Virus record (IMG/VR): IMGVR_UViG_3300042309_002031
Coordinates: 1-55,640 of that record
Direction: 5' to 3' (one strand)
Length of the DNA: 55,640 nt
DNA from: a virus
In this document: positions 17,501 to 27,700 of the stretch, one piece after another
Position numbering within the stretch: position 1 is the first letter of the stretch
Layout: each line of letters begins with the position of its first letter
The notes under the pieces: model-generated
The model's database searches: none
Told to the model about the DNA's origin: nothing
Seen by the model: the letters and a program-made list of their open reading frames with translations, nothing else
Position numbers and translations under genes: made by a program

Positions 17501-18131
17501 TCTTGGAGTTGTCCAGTCTGGCTTTTAAGAATTTAAGCCTTTCCAACGAATTTTCTGTTGGGGCTTCCACCGGATCCAACGGGGATGAGAACCTTAAGAA
17601 ATTCAAAGAAGAAGAGCCTAAAACGACATTCGCAGAATCAAGAACCCATCCCGTGCTTATGTTCGCTATTCCTTCATCCACGAACGCATACATTCCGTTC
17701 GTCACTTTGTCCGTGCTATTTGCATCCTCAGATCTTGCCCAAGAACCATTCATTACTACATATATGCCGTTTGCTCTTTTATCGGATTGATCCTTGACAA
17801 GAACTCTATCGCCCTCCACTAAGCCTATGCCGTCTATAGTTTGCTCGCCGAAAAGGGCGATCTCTTCAGTCGTTGAGACGCGAACATTTTTTTTGGTCTT
17901 AGAGCAGATGTGTCGCTTCAAGGTTTCATACTGTTCCTTGAGGCTGGCGTCCACCGTCTCATTTTGGTATTCGGTTGCCGTAGGATCAGTGAACTCCCTG
18001 TTTACGAAGTATATGGTAGCATTGGTTATTTTGTAAGGTGTACGTAGACACCCATCGCCGTCTTTCGTTTCTAGCACGAACCTTACTCGGTCGGAAACTT
18101 TTATGTTTTCTTCGCCTGCTGTTTTAGTCAT
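14586..18131 (-). CDS. Large baseplate protein with P2 gpI-like domain
   Basis: An 1181-residue protein. Near residues 105-185 is a phage tail motif with QTIDGIGLVEGDRVLVKDQS and NGIYVVMNGSW, also seen in tail-fibre proteins. HEQLLPLLANMFNLNLKSSD to KKKGSVVGLKEAFSDAGM (about 390-450) matches the Tail_P2_I domain of baseplate protein gpI. The rest is beta-rich and includes a small cysteine cluster (DPCDIDKEFMDPCGQCQSS, about 637-655). P2 gpI is only about 176 residues, so this is a strongly expanded version, perhaps replacing several wedge proteins. It follows the gp6/J-like gene, as gpI follows gpJ in P2. Confidence 0.7.
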   Translation of the reverse strand: MTKTAGEENIKVSDRVRFVLETKDGDGCLRTPYKITNATIYFVNREFTDPTATEYQNETVDASLKEQYETLKRHICSKTKKNVRVSTTEEIALFGEQTIDGIGLVEGDRVLVKDQSDKRANGIYVVMNGSWARSEDANSTDKVTNGMYAFVDEGIANISTGWVLDSANVVLGSSSLNFLRFSSPLDPVEAPTENSLERLKFLKARLDNSKTTSQFFYKEAVAAKVFGGYTDPETNELFPAWLNPQMVPNELKTKTESDNILVPYESENEIVEGKFVLEWDTNGHREGDYFICWSWMPNLAGDIVSAHMFFSLDGSTLVTTSMPTHFTNPNKYETLLDRYTPDMFSTAISDTDITPKVMRGLNGAVAAGFTSLENMANQIIDLLDSNATHEQLLPLLANMFNLNLKSSDPTLWRRQIKKAIPNFKKKGSVVGLKEAFSDAGMKFLKITKLWQIVSKYTFQEHFDYSGSNVFNLSRNIVLDLGITPEGDSDFGLWIRKAGSEWENLKPDVAPAGWSELYVTFSNGQMTWIGDQLQEGDSIRVSYKTRQIPSGERNIEEYIRQLPLMDDRDERKQVYPPKNWNTRLIEEDDDLFDLLIPVRHPLADPIVWGRIRTEFPYSENAYNMDEYNGSKRDSMDPCDIDKEFMDPCGQCQSSKYSLDLEVESLSDESLQEARRVSEEFMPMHAVVHSFNFSGSVNEFVKPNEEKIEALVTYAAEDVLLAGEGQHVFNRDMDRREMQNVKRNALADMTIAITNASGIMRNKRVVLQPSGISTEDDLNNPSFKNKTQVFEANNINTQYPDLDPFESENLLEVLGNTVKNYTISDFSKNSAEIYGTVDDMSVGPLFEYRISNKIADLNVDITQSNRITFSDEDADFWMLGITTQHDVDQGLSTSSVWAFRHQDKEYAVQNVMPDGSLLLDGGSSISPISGWELSDGTKVVKSSVSGTKTTTNYGLVEINYPDVNMRETLEIGDYVYIGWPSTTRRYKIKSFKTGGENGFYIEGYNEGSVGGENIKIYRRIMENKVGQFGYEGIVLDAESDMEKDLSISNGANKNPDNIRSDNIKENFLVLFDQKYYSIAEIDGSTLTLNGPMESFTLSGQNATFSIYKFSKRSLSVAERQIPSVPGNSFEFIDRSGKGTIKVSQDNALAGTLTMLNSANSGERVDVVGQNENIEFQIEYREEP

Positions 18132-18137
18132 TCATCC

Positions 18138-19712
18138 TCATTCGTACATGAAAGCCACTTCTATGGATCCGGGCCGTATTATCTCAAAGAACTTCGTAGA
18201 TACCGAAGATCCCGAATTGTCTGCGTAGTCTGTCGTGAAAACTATCTCGAATCCCTCTGCTTGCTTTACCGAAGACAAACTCTTGATTAGATCGTTATCT
18301 CTCAATCCTTGTCCGAACTCCCAGTTCTGCAGGTTAAAGAAATTATTCACGCTGTTTTCTATGTTTGTTCTTATTTCTTGCTCAAATTTTCTGTTTATTT
18401 TAGAAAGAGTAACCTCTACTGACACATCGGTCTCTATGATTTGGCCGTCTTTTATGCAGATATAGTCCGTTATCATCTTCTTCGACTCTAGCAGATCTGC
18501 AAGGCCTCTCTTAAGGCTGTCGCCTGCCTCTTGCAGACCAGAATTTCCGTTCCTTGCTAAAACGTATATGTCTACAACATTGCCCGCGCAACCGTGGTTT
18601 CTTAGGGCTGCAATGGATTTTCCTATCTGCCCATGGTAAGGAGTAACAAACTGATCGGCAAGTGTCTTGTAATCCAAACCTGTTACTGCCCTATCTTGTG
18701 TGCGCAGATACGCGGGTAACTTTCTTCTTATGTCTTCTATCGTGTCGCCGTCGTATCCGTAGTCGCCCTTCGTATAATTAGAAAACGTAACCGGAACATT
18801 GGAGTTTAATCCGAACACGGTGGCTTGGCTCTGGTACTCCACATAGCCTGTTATTATATTGCCTTTTACCCCGCCTCCGGTTCTCGCCTTTATTTCTATC
18901 TGGGATCCGTTGGGTGGCGAAAGCCCTGCTCGATTGTTGCCAAACATGATGTAGGCTCTGTAAGACGAGTCCAACTCCACTCTGTATTCCCTCCTTGGCT
19001 GAGAGTCGCTGAAGTATTCAACCCTTTCCCAAATTATTCCATCTACCTTCACACTTATGGAATCATATATGACCGAGGTCTTTGTTGTCTGGTACGACTG
19101 GAGCGTCTGACCTGTTCCCGTATAGTTGTCTATAAATGTACGACCTTCTAGTCCGATCAAGGAAGAGTTAGTATATGTGCCCGCTGGTATGACTATAGGA
19201 TCATCAAAAACTGGATTATTATTGGAGTCGGCCGCAAATAATTCTATTGATATGAGGCCATCCTCTGTTCCTACGTCTATGGATATAGGTGTCAATATCT
19301 CAAGATCTTTATCTATCGGATTATTTATTGTCGCCGTCCACATGGAACTTGAGGGGATTGGCGGGGTGGGCTTGAATCCGACGAGCTGGCACAGCCTGAA
19401 AGCATTGTCGGGCTCTGTGACCGTGTCTATAAAAAGCTCGTTCACCATCTGATCCATCTTAAATGACAGCGTATCCGCTATGAACGCCCAATTCTCCACT
19501 AGCATCACGGCTATGGAACTCTCCACGAAGTCGTTGAAGGCATTCGGAATCACGGTTCCGGTTTCTCCGAACCTTTCCCTGATAAACTGAACAAGCCTCG
19601 TCTTCAGCGACCAGAAGTCTTGATTTGTATAATTGAGGCTGATTATCTTGTCATTCTTTATCGGGTTAGATTGAGAGTATGGGGATATTTCAAAAGGACA
19701 GTTTTCGGGCAT
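18138..19712 (-). CDS. Baseplate wedge protein, gp6/J-like
   Basis: A 524-residue protein of the baseplate J family. An N-terminal helical region (ETGTVIPNAFNDFVESSIAV) is followed by the typical GDYGYDGDTIEDIRRKLPAY (about residue 340) and RAVTGLDYKTLADQF, then the C-terminal alpha/beta repeats of J proteins. It forms the wedge ring that joins hub and fibres. I chose the ATG of MPENCPFE, which has GGAGG nine bases upstream; a TTG five codons earlier would overlap gp25 more. It lies directly after gp25, as in T4 and P2. Confidence 0.82.
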   Translation of the reverse strand: MPENCPFEISPYSQSNPIKNDKIISLNYTNQDFWSLKTRLVQFIRERFGETGTVIPNAFNDFVESSIAVMLVENWAFIADTLSFKMDQMVNELFIDTVTEPDNAFRLCQLVGFKPTPPIPSSSMWTATINNPIDKDLEILTPISIDVGTEDGLISIELFAADSNNNPVFDDPIVIPAGTYTNSSLIGLEGRTFIDNYTGTGQTLQSYQTTKTSVIYDSISVKVDGIIWERVEYFSDSQPRREYRVELDSSYRAYIMFGNNRAGLSPPNGSQIEIKARTGGGVKGNIITGYVEYQSQATVFGLNSNVPVTFSNYTKGDYGYDGDTIEDIRRKLPAYLRTQDRAVTGLDYKTLADQFVTPYHGQIGKSIAALRNHGCAGNVVDIYVLARNGNSGLQEAGDSLKRGLADLLESKKMITDYICIKDGQIIETDVSVEVTLSKINRKFEQEIRTNIENSVNNFFNLQNWEFGQGLRDNDLIKSLSSVKQAEGFEIVFTTDYADNSGSSVSTKFFEIIRPGSIEVAFMYE

Positions 19713-19713
19713 C

Positions 19714-20139
19714 TCATTGACCTCCAAGAGGTATTTCTAGTTTTAGTTCTTGAACATTGCGTATGTTATTAAAGTCGGTGAACAAAATTCTTATCAATAG
19801 TATGTGGCCCAAGTCTTCCTTTTTGTCCGAGGCGTCAAGTGAAGATCTCACGTCAGCGTCTGAATTCGTGACGTCTATCTGTGTGACGGCTATCCTTGGC
19901 TCCCAAGTTTTTATTGAATCCGCTATGACTTGCTTTAGATTATCAACCACTATTGAATCGTTCGGCTCAAAAAAGAACCGCTTGAGCGGGGTCCCGAACT
20001 CAGGAAGCATGACCCGTTCCCCGGGCTCCGTAAGGAGCAAGACGAGAAGGTCTGATTTTACTTGGTTCATGCCGCTTTGAGTTCTGAACAGACCTAGAGG
20101 ATGTTTGGTTATTGGATAAGGAAGGCCTAGAAATGACAT
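19714..20139 (-). CDS. Baseplate wedge protein gp25 (GPW/gp25 family)
   Basis: A 141-residue protein with the family hallmarks: PLGLFRTQSGMNQVKSDLLV near the N-terminus, the strongly conserved EPGERVMLPEFGTPLKRF (about residues 38-55) and the following FEPND. gp25 is the inner wedge component that contacts the sheath and starts contraction. Its neighbours, the spike upstream and the J-like wedge downstream, match the order in other contractile tails. Confidence 0.85.
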   Translation of the reverse strand: MSFLGLPYPITKHPLGLFRTQSGMNQVKSDLLVLLLTEPGERVMLPEFGTPLKRFFFEPNDSIVVDNLKQVIADSIKTWEPRIAVTQIDVTNSDADVRSSLDASDKKEDLGHILLIRILFTDFNNIRNVQELKLEIPLGGQ

Positions 20140-20141
20140 TT

Positions 20142-22268
20142 TTAATTACCTATGTAGGGGGGAGGGCAGTTTACGCCTATGCTCTTGTCCATCATCATCA
20201 GTATACTTATGGGCTGAGCCTCTAATGATGCCGAGGCGAAAACCCTGTCGCTAGCCACAAGCTTGGATCGCTTGGTCTCCGGATCGGTGAGCAAGACCGC
20301 CACCCGACCGATGCAAGGCACACACTCCATGCTTTCCGATTCTGGCGGCGGCGGACAGTCCTTACCCGCCATCAGCAATATAAACTTGTCTGCCAAGAAC
20401 GCGTGGATCTCGGCTATATTGAAGTAAAAATTACATGACAAGTGAACCGAGTGTCTAGAGGCTAATGTTATCCAATTTTTTGGACCTAGACAGCCTCCCT
20501 TGCAAAAATCGTCTTTGGGCGTAGTTTCTCCCACCCCCACGACGGTCACATGGTCTCCTTCCGTCATGCACATGTAGTCGCCGCCAGCCCTGATAAATAT
20601 ATAACCGCAGTAGTCGCTCTCTTGCATTCTTATGAAGTGAGGCCCGCAGCAAGCATCATACTGAGGAGCCATAATCTGGATATACTGGGTCTGGGTGTCC
20701 TTCTGGTGGTTGTCGTCGGCCATCATTATCTCCAACCCGTATCCCGTCCTTATCCTGACGAATGCGTCTGTGGCCTTGTTGGTGGGCATTCCGCCCTCTC
20801 TCCTCTTCGGCCCGCACTGGTCGTTGTTCTCATCGATCATCTGGATGATATGATTAGAGGTACTGTGAAGTTCAATGCCCCTTCTCGGCCCCGCACGGCA
20901 GTTTTCACCTTGCGTGTCGTCATTCATCTCTATTCTGTTGCCGGTGGCTGTGAGCAGCCGTATGAAGTTTTCGTCACCTCTTGTTTCGGGCAATCCGTCG
21001 GGCTCCACGTCGCTGATCATTATCTGGTGACCATGGGCGGACTTCCAAGTTGTCTTGCCCTTGAAAACCTTGTCGCACCCGTAGTCGAACATCTGGATCC
21101 CACGCTCCCAGTTATTTTTGCCCTTGGGTTCGTTTACCGAGTCGTCCATCCAGAACGTGTGTCCGCTCAACGAGGTCATTTGTATTCCGGACTGCGGGAG
21201 CGTAGTCTTATCGACTTTGTTATTCTGCGGATTGCCAGGCCCAGTATAGGGGCGACACTCACTTCTATGTTTAAAATAAGGATTTGCACATTGTCCCTCG
21301 GAACTCCCACCACCTCCGCCCCCGCCGCCTCCGCCGCCACCTCCTATCATCATCACATTTGGAGATACCGGAGTGTTGTCACCTTGTACGTCCGGGGGGC
21401 ACTGATCGGGTTTCTCTATCGGTTCGTCGCCCTCATTACACTTGCTGAAGTCCCCTGATCCGCATCCACACTTTGGATTGGCCCATTGTGCGGCCGGATG
21501 TACTCTGTCGTCCTTAAGTATCAGATGGTTGCCTTGAGCCGACTTAATCTCAAGCCGCTGCCAGCGAAAATTACACTTGTAATTTCCGTCCACCATTTTG
21601 ATCATGTGCTTCTGGGGGGTCTTCCATCCGTATATGTTCGGATATGTTATCTTGTTTCTTGCTTCCGGATCGTTTTCGAAGTCAGATATCGCATCAATGT
21701 CTATCCCGTTGTAATTTTCTGTGTTCCAAGGAGGAAAGACTTGCGTCTCGTCATCACCTAGAAGATATCCGCCTCTGTGCCCCCGGTGTATTTTCTCGTA
21801 TTCCGGCACGGGGAAATTCCACCCGGGAGTTCTGTCCCTGTCCCATGTTGTTCCGAGATAATAGGGCCACTGTCTGTTTCCGGCCTCAAATATCAAACAT
21901 AATTTTGACCCAGCCGGGGGAACCCAAGTACATCCCGAGTCGTCAAATCCACCTTGGTTTGATATGGGGTAGGCCCAAGGAAGAGATTTGACAGCGGACT
22001 CCATCATGTGCTGTAGCGGGCTAAAATATCGAACTCTTCCCATCTTCCAAGGATCTATTGTGCTTATGCATATGGCCGTGTGCATACCGTAAATGGCTTC
22101 TTGTTGAGCGGGGACAACCATGCTTTCCTTAATGACCGTGGAAACCAAGGCTTTTACGCCGTATCCCATATCTGAAAATCTGCTTTCAACTTGAGCAAGT
22201 CTCTGCTCAATCATTTGAATGTTCTCAGGAATGGAACTATAATTTGATCTTGTTTTGTTGTCTGCCAT
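20142..22268 (-). CDS. Baseplate spike protein, gp5/gpV-like
   Basis: A 708-residue protein. After an N-terminal helix (MIEQRLAQVESRFSDMGYG) an OB-fold-like domain appears (GMHTAICISTIDPWKMGRVR, then ESAVKSLPWAYPISNQGG, about residues 60-110), the usual hub-binding part of gp5/gpV/VgrG spikes. The long remainder carries repeated short units with H-x-I/F-x-M (GHTFWMDD, GHQIMISD, GNRIEMND, NHIIQMID) typical of the trimeric beta-prism of spikes. A run of about 13 glycines lies near residue 315. No lysozyme domain is visible, unlike T4 gp5. Confidence 0.75.
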   Translation of the reverse strand: MADNKTRSNYSSIPENIQMIEQRLAQVESRFSDMGYGVKALVSTVIKESMVVPAQQEAIYGMHTAICISTIDPWKMGRVRYFSPLQHMMESAVKSLPWAYPISNQGGFDDSGCTWVPPAGSKLCLIFEAGNRQWPYYLGTTWDRDRTPGWNFPVPEYEKIHRGHRGGYLLGDDETQVFPPWNTENYNGIDIDAISDFENDPEARNKITYPNIYGWKTPQKHMIKMVDGNYKCNFRWQRLEIKSAQGNHLILKDDRVHPAAQWANPKCGCGSGDFSKCNEGDEPIEKPDQCPPDVQGDNTPVSPNVMMIGGGGGGGGGGGGGSSEGQCANPYFKHRSECRPYTGPGNPQNNKVDKTTLPQSGIQMTSLSGHTFWMDDSVNEPKGKNNWERGIQMFDYGCDKVFKGKTTWKSAHGHQIMISDVEPDGLPETRGDENFIRLLTATGNRIEMNDDTQGENCRAGPRRGIELHSTSNHIIQMIDENNDQCGPKRREGGMPTNKATDAFVRIRTGYGLEIMMADDNHQKDTQTQYIQIMAPQYDACCGPHFIRMQESDYCGYIFIRAGGDYMCMTEGDHVTVVGVGETTPKDDFCKGGCLGPKNWITLASRHSVHLSCNFYFNIAEIHAFLADKFILLMAGKDCPPPPESESMECVPCIGRVAVLLTDPETKRSKLVASDRVFASASLEAQPISILMMMDKSIGVNCPPPYIGN
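21303..21352 (-). repeat. Polyglycine-coding tract in the spike gene
   Basis: GGN codons in a row encode about 13 glycines followed by SSEG. The codons vary (ggt, ggc, ggg, gga), so this is protein-level selection for a flexible linker more than simple slippage. Confidence 0.6.
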
Positions 22269-22277
22269 TTTTTATTT

Positions 22278-23822
22278 CTAGGTATTTTGGACCACTGGTC
22301 CGCCACTTCCTGCTCCTCCTAGCGGTTCGTAACGGTAAATATCCACTCCTGTAACTTGAAGTGCCATTTTTAATGTAGTAGTATACGATCCCGATTGAAT
22401 TGAGTGATTTATTCCCGTCACTCTCCATTTTTTATTACTCATTATGGGATTGCATCCCGGCTCGGCGAGCCAATTTCCACAGCGTCCGTCTCCTCCCAAA
22501 TGAAAAGGATTTATTGCCACTATTGAGGCGGTTCTGCCACCTGGAATCCCACAAAACGCAGGCCTTGGATCTCCCAATATTTTTAGATCCGCTTCCATCT
22601 CAGTTTTAGACCCGACAACCCTACCCGCAAGAAGATGTGCTCTCTGCGACTTTAGCAACTCTGTCCACGCATTTTTAGGGCCGTACGACTCCCATGCTTG
22701 CTGGGTTATTGTGGCTTGTTGTTGCAAGCCCACCGTATCTCCTCCCCGCTCTCCGCAATCAGCGTCTTTTCCCTTGATTTTTGCTTCTCTTTGACTGTGG
22801 TTTGATGTATTACCAGGGCCGGAAGTTCCTCCTCCTGCGCTGAAATTTTGAGTTGCGCCCACCCAATCAAATGTCGGACTAAACTCTATTACCGAACTGC
22901 ATTTTCCTCCATTTACTATGAATGTCCCAATGTTTCCGTCAACTTGAGAAGCCCCCCAAAATAAACCCCGGCTTACCGATTCCGTACACTCGGATTCTTC
23001 GCCTTTAAGCACATCTTGAAAGAGGACCATCGTATTGGATTCGTAAGGAAACCAAGCTATCGCTAGTCCAGCCCCATCCGCAGTTCCATCATTTATTCTG
23101 TACGGCTGTATCCATTTCGTGATGACCGCCATTCTATTTGAATTGTCACATTGCCACGCTGCAAGCGGTCCACCCTTGCCATAACCCTTCCAGTCAAATT
23201 CAGTGTCAACAAATCTTCCATCGGGCTGCTTCTTCATGAACCTTACGTTGACTTGTGGATCTCTAGAACAAATGGTTCTTATTGCTGTTTCTATGTTTAC
23301 TTTATTGTCCTCTGTTCCTATTGGCTCCCTTTCTCTCATCCCTTCAAGTAATACGTCTACAGATTCTCCATATATTTTGTACTTTACTTTTCCTTCGGCA
23401 TAATTAACTTCGAGTTTTTGTATTGTAGATTTGAAAATTAATGACGGTATGACTTGCTTTTGATTTTGGCAAGTGGTCATTATCCAGCCGAATTGAAATT
23501 TTAGTTCCGTCCCATCTGAAATGCCTCGAGCCGGGCATTTCACTAATGCATCCAAGAGCGCACCCATTCGCCCACCCGCCTCGTCCATTATTTCTAATTG
23601 AACTGTGGGTTTGCTTATCCAGCCCACCTCGAAAGACTTTATGCACGCCTCGTTTTTTGTGGGGTAAGACTCATTGCCTACCGTTATTGCATCTCCTTCT
23701 CCGATCTTTACCCACACCCATGGAGCGAAGCTCTCCGCTTGCTGTCCGGCTGGTCCGGGCAAATGAAGTTCTCCACAAGCATAATCAGCAGCGCATCCGG
23801 CAAGACAGTCTTCACTAGGCAT
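22278..23822 (-). CDS. Baseplate hub protein, gpD/gp27-like
   Basis: A 514-residue protein in the position of the hub, between the LysM protein and the spike. The N-terminal part has FEVGWISKPTVQLEIMDEAG and TELKFQFGWI, as in late-control gpD/gp27-like hubs that turn the sixfold baseplate into a threefold spike platform. The middle (WQCDNSNRMAVITKWI) and end (WRVTGINHSIQSGSYTTTLK) fit the same family, where the last beta domain resembles the tube. Assignment is by pattern plus synteny. It overlaps the upstream gene by 8 bases. Confidence 0.65.
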   Translation of the reverse strand: MPSEDCLAGCAADYACGELHLPGPAGQQAESFAPWVWVKIGEGDAITVGNESYPTKNEACIKSFEVGWISKPTVQLEIMDEAGGRMGALLDALVKCPARGISDGTELKFQFGWIMTTCQNQKQVIPSLIFKSTIQKLEVNYAEGKVKYKIYGESVDVLLEGMREREPIGTEDNKVNIETAIRTICSRDPQVNVRFMKKQPDGRFVDTEFDWKGYGKGGPLAAWQCDNSNRMAVITKWIQPYRINDGTADGAGLAIAWFPYESNTMVLFQDVLKGEESECTESVSRGLFWGASQVDGNIGTFIVNGGKCSSVIEFSPTFDWVGATQNFSAGGGTSGPGNTSNHSQREAKIKGKDADCGERGGDTVGLQQQATITQQAWESYGPKNAWTELLKSQRAHLLAGRVVGSKTEMEADLKILGDPRPAFCGIPGGRTASIVAINPFHLGGDGRCGNWLAEPGCNPIMSNKKWRVTGINHSIQSGSYTTTLKMALQVTGVDIYRYEPLGGAGSGGPVVQNT

Positions 23823-24141
23823 ATATGTTTTCCGGTAGGACTATTGTCCTTCCCGCCTTAAAATCGAATACGTCCTTGATGCCGTTCGCTTCAAGTATCT
23901 TCCACCAAAAATCCGGCAATCCATATTTTTCTTTCGACACAAGATCTGGTCTAAACTCCATTCCTGGAGGAATTACAGCCACCTTATCCCTACTTGATTC
24001 GACGAATTTTCTTTTTTTGTACGTTTCGAATGTTATTATTTTTTCATCCGAGTAATAAATTACCTTACTTTCGGAATATCTGCTCACCCGAGTTACGAAA
24101 TTAGTAGGTCTTAAATTTGTAAATTCTATGTTATTTGCCAT
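23815..24141 (-). CDS. Baseplate LysM protein, gp53-like
   Basis: A 108-residue protein. The C-terminal half (VIPPGMEFRPDLVSKEKYGL, then FWWKILEANGIKDVFDF, then GRTIVLPENIY) is a LysM-like fold as in T4 gp53 and P2 gpX. It locks wedges or the tube end in the baseplate. It lies between the hub and the tube-initiator-like gene, the usual place. Confidence 0.7.
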   Translation of the reverse strand: MANNIEFTNLRPTNFVTRVSRYSESKVIYYSDEKIITFETYKKRKFVESSRDKVAVIPPGMEFRPDLVSKEKYGLPDFWWKILEANGIKDVFDFKAGRTIVLPENIYA

Positions 24142-24151
24142 ATAATACCCA

Positions 24152-24733
24152 TTACCTTCCTAAAGAAAATATTCTGTCTTGTCCTGGAAGATCAGCGCTT
24201 TTATACACGACATCCCAACTGGTTTCTATGTCAAACTTAAAAGGAACGAAGGTCGCCTCGTCCCACGCCACTTCCGTTGGGAACTTAACAGAGTAATTCT
24301 TCAATATTACGCATAACTCAGACCCAGCAGAAAGAAGTCTGCCGCATTTCATTCTGCACACTGGGGGAGGTACGAAAGGGGCTCCATTTTCCCCAATTTG
24401 CGGATAAGTAGCACTTTGTATAGCTCTTAACGCCACCAAATTGTACTCTATATCGTTAGGCTCAGAGACAACCATGTGTATTTGCATTGTGATGGACCTG
24501 TTGTCCGACTGAGCATAGGTTTTCAAGGGGGATGATCGGCCTATCACGGTCTCGTCATTATACGAAGCGGATTTTGTGTCGGTTATGTCAGGCAAAACTT
24601 TAAGAATCAACTTGAACTCATCATTTTGAATGTATTTTTTATCTCTAGACCAAACCAAGTTATTGCATGGTATTATTACATAGCAATTTTGAATTGGTAC
24701 AAGAGGTCCGCCTGTTATTGTTGCTGCTGGCAT
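24152..24733 (-). CDS. Baseplate/tail-tube initiator-like protein
   Basis: A 193-residue beta-rich protein beginning MPAATITGGPLVPIQNC. The order VVWSRDKK-like start, RSITMQIHMVVSEPND and a C-terminal SVKFPTEVAWDEATFVPFKF recall the proteins that connect hub and tube (gp48/gp54 or XkdP-type). It lies directly downstream of the tape measure gene, where such proteins are encoded. The family call is tentative; the structural role is well supported by position. Confidence 0.5.
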   Translation of the reverse strand: MPAATITGGPLVPIQNCYVIIPCNNLVWSRDKKYIQNDEFKLILKVLPDITDTKSASYNDETVIGRSSPLKTYAQSDNRSITMQIHMVVSEPNDIEYNLVALRAIQSATYPQIGENGAPFVPPPVCRMKCGRLLSAGSELCVILKNYSVKFPTEVAWDEATFVPFKFDIETSWDVVYKSADLPGQDRIFSLGR

Positions 24734-24745
24734 TATTTTACCTTT

Positions 24746-27700
24746 TTACTTACCTGGATTTACAAGACTTCTGTTTTCACTATCTCCCACTCTTCCATAT
24801 CTACTGTTTCCAAAAAGAGCCGCGTGCACCGGTGTCTTTGGATCCCTTGTGCTTCCCGGACCCGAACCGCCGCCGCCTTCTAATACCGATCCCTTCGGCC
24901 TCATCAGATCGACTAACTTATCAATAGACTCTCTTACACGAATGAGTTCATCGACTTGCTGGTTCGAGGCTTCTTCTATCCTTGACAGTTCGTCACTCTG
25001 TAACTTGTTAGTTCCGGCTTGGGCGCTCGTTTTGTCCCTGAGTATGGATTCAGTTATGTCGCGCAGATGCATGGGCTGGACGGCACCCACATCTGACTCT
25101 CCCTCGGGTCTGAGCATCGGCACCGCATGATGACCCACGGGCGTCGTTAGTGCGGCAGCCTTTCCCTCCAATCCGACTTGCGTCTTTTTCAAGAAATCCT
25201 CAAGTCCCGATGCAGAGGAGGCGGAAGGTATTAGATCTCCGCCGCCCGCATTGAGTATGTCCGCCTCCAGATTGCTCATCGCCTTTATAAATTCTGGATT
25301 TCTCTCCACGGACTTGATGGGCTCCCAAGCGGAAGCGTCCGTAGGTGTAGGAAGAACCGGAGATATCGCTGCATTACTTTGAGCAATGAGATCATTTGTT
25401 TTTAACGCTTCTTCTTTGTTCTGCTCTATCAGTTTTGATCCAAAAGCTATATGTTTCGCAGGGTCGGCCAACTTTTTCAAGTTATTCAAATCAGAGAGTA
25501 CTCCCTCGAGAACTTTCTCTGTATGCGTGTCATGAACGTATATGGATCCTGGGTTCTGCCCCATTTCCATGGTTTTTTCCATGGCTTTGCCTTGCTCAAC
25601 TTGTTGCTCCCCGTAGCCGAACATGGACTTTAGCCCGCTCCAAGCTGAACTCAATCCTTGTTGGACGGCTCCTCCGACTATCTTTGCATTCTCCACCGCC
25701 GCCATTCCCGTTTCTTGTATGGCCATTCCCGCCTTAGATCCGGCCTCCCACACATTCCCTTGCATTAAGTTCGCCCCGGCTCCGTAGAGGCTCCCTGCGG
25801 CGTGTGCACTGCTTGGGCCCTTTTCTCCCATCGTCTTCGCTTGTTCGGCGGCCGTTTCTTTGAAGCCCGAGGCGGCCTCTTCTACCGCCCCGAGCCCTGG
25901 GATCCAGCTCTTCATCCAGTTCCATATCCCTCCCAACGAAGATTTCATTCCGTCGTACAAACCTCCTAGCCATGCTCCCCAAGCAGACGGATCAAGCATC
26001 TTGCCCATGTAGTCGCTCAAGTCCTTTGACTTCTGAAGAGCCCAATCGACCGCACCTCCGGCCGCCTCGTATGCTCCGTACGCCTTCTCTCCTATCCATG
26101 AACCAACGGTATTAAATCCGTCCTTGACCTTGCCTCCAACCCACATCGGGAAGTCAACGAAAGTGGATTTTAATCCGCTTCCTACGGTTTCAAGTGCTCC
26201 TCCAAAATTGTCATAAATACTATCCGCTAACCATCCTCCCCCTAAACTCCCCGCAATGCCTCCTACGAAACCTCCCACAGCAGGCCCTATCGCAAGACTA
26301 AGCCCCGCTGTGAAAGGAGCCAAAGCCGCTCCTACTACAGCCCCAGTACTCGCACCCGCTGCCGCACCAGCAAGACCACCAGCGAGACCACCGGCAGCCC
26401 CAGTCGCCGCTTTGCCGACACTTTCTCCTCCTATCAAATACCTAACTCCAAAGTCAATTGCGGGTCCTATTACTGGAAGTTTCTTTGCGGCCACGCCCAC
26501 AAATTTCGATGCCTTTCCCAAGAATCCAAGGGCCTTGGGCGCTGCCTTTGCTATGTCGTCGGCACTGGAAAGAACGACCTTCGCAGCGTCGTCAGCGGAT
26601 GATGCCGCAGCCTTTGATGTAGCCCTCGCGGCCTTGCCCATGCCGCCTCCCATCTTTGCGAATGGATTGGCCGCCTTTGCAGCGTCGTCCGTTTGTCCAA
26701 ACATCCTTCTTAGCCATCCGCCCCTTTGAGCAGCCTTTCCGGCGGCTTTCGCAGCATCGTCCGCCGCAGATGTCGCCGGTTTTGCCCCGGCCGCAGCAAC
26801 CTTCCCAGCAGTCTTTGCTGTGTCTTTTAGCATTCCAATTCTTCGCATGAAGTTGGTAATTGGTGTAAATAGGTAGTCGCTAAACTTTTGGCTAATCGTT
26901 TGAATCGCATTAGATATTGGTTTAACAAGCCAATCGTCTGCAAGTTGTGCGATTTTGGATCCAAGAGCCCGAAGTGGAGTTACAATATAATCGTCGGCCC
27001 ACTTCAATACTTTTCCGCCAAGAGACTTAAGAGGCTGCCACATGTAATCATCTATCCACTTTCCAAACCCCTTAAACCAGCCGAGTATCTTGCTGAACCA
27101 ACCAAAAGATATATAGTCCAGCAATCCCTTCCAAGAACGCGTGGCTATCATGACATAGTCATAAAGATTTTTCTTGAACATAGAGAAGAAGTCATCCGCA
27201 TATGGCGAGAGTTTCTGCCATATCTTTCCGGCTCCCTTGATGAACCTTCCGAGCATCTTTATCGGCGACTTGACGAAAGCATTGAACAAGCCCTTCGCCA
27301 TCCTTAGGGGCAGTTTCAAGAAAAATCCCAAAATCCTAAATGGAAGCATTGCAAAAAACTTGATTAAATTAAATGCAAAAGAGCCAATTGTGCTTAGAAC
27401 TTTGAGAGCCATCTTTGCAAAAAAAGCACCTATTGCTAAACACAAATCCGGAATAACGCTGTTCCAAACCAAATAACTACCCAACCAATCAAACCAATCT
27501 GCAACTTCTGTCACTATTGAAGAAACTGTATTGTAGATAAATTTAAATGACCCTACGACCAAACTTACAAAGCCAGATATTAATGAACTTATTCCCGTAA
27601 CTTTTCCTATCTGCCATAATGCTTGTCCAATCTTGCCTATCGCCCAAATGAAATTCTCTATCATCTTCACCACTACAATCAAACCAAAAACCAGACCATT

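Noticed and set aside
20550-21458. 302-codon plus-strand frame
   Set aside because: It lies opposite the spike gene, whose OB-fold and repeats are clear; no ribosome site or family match.
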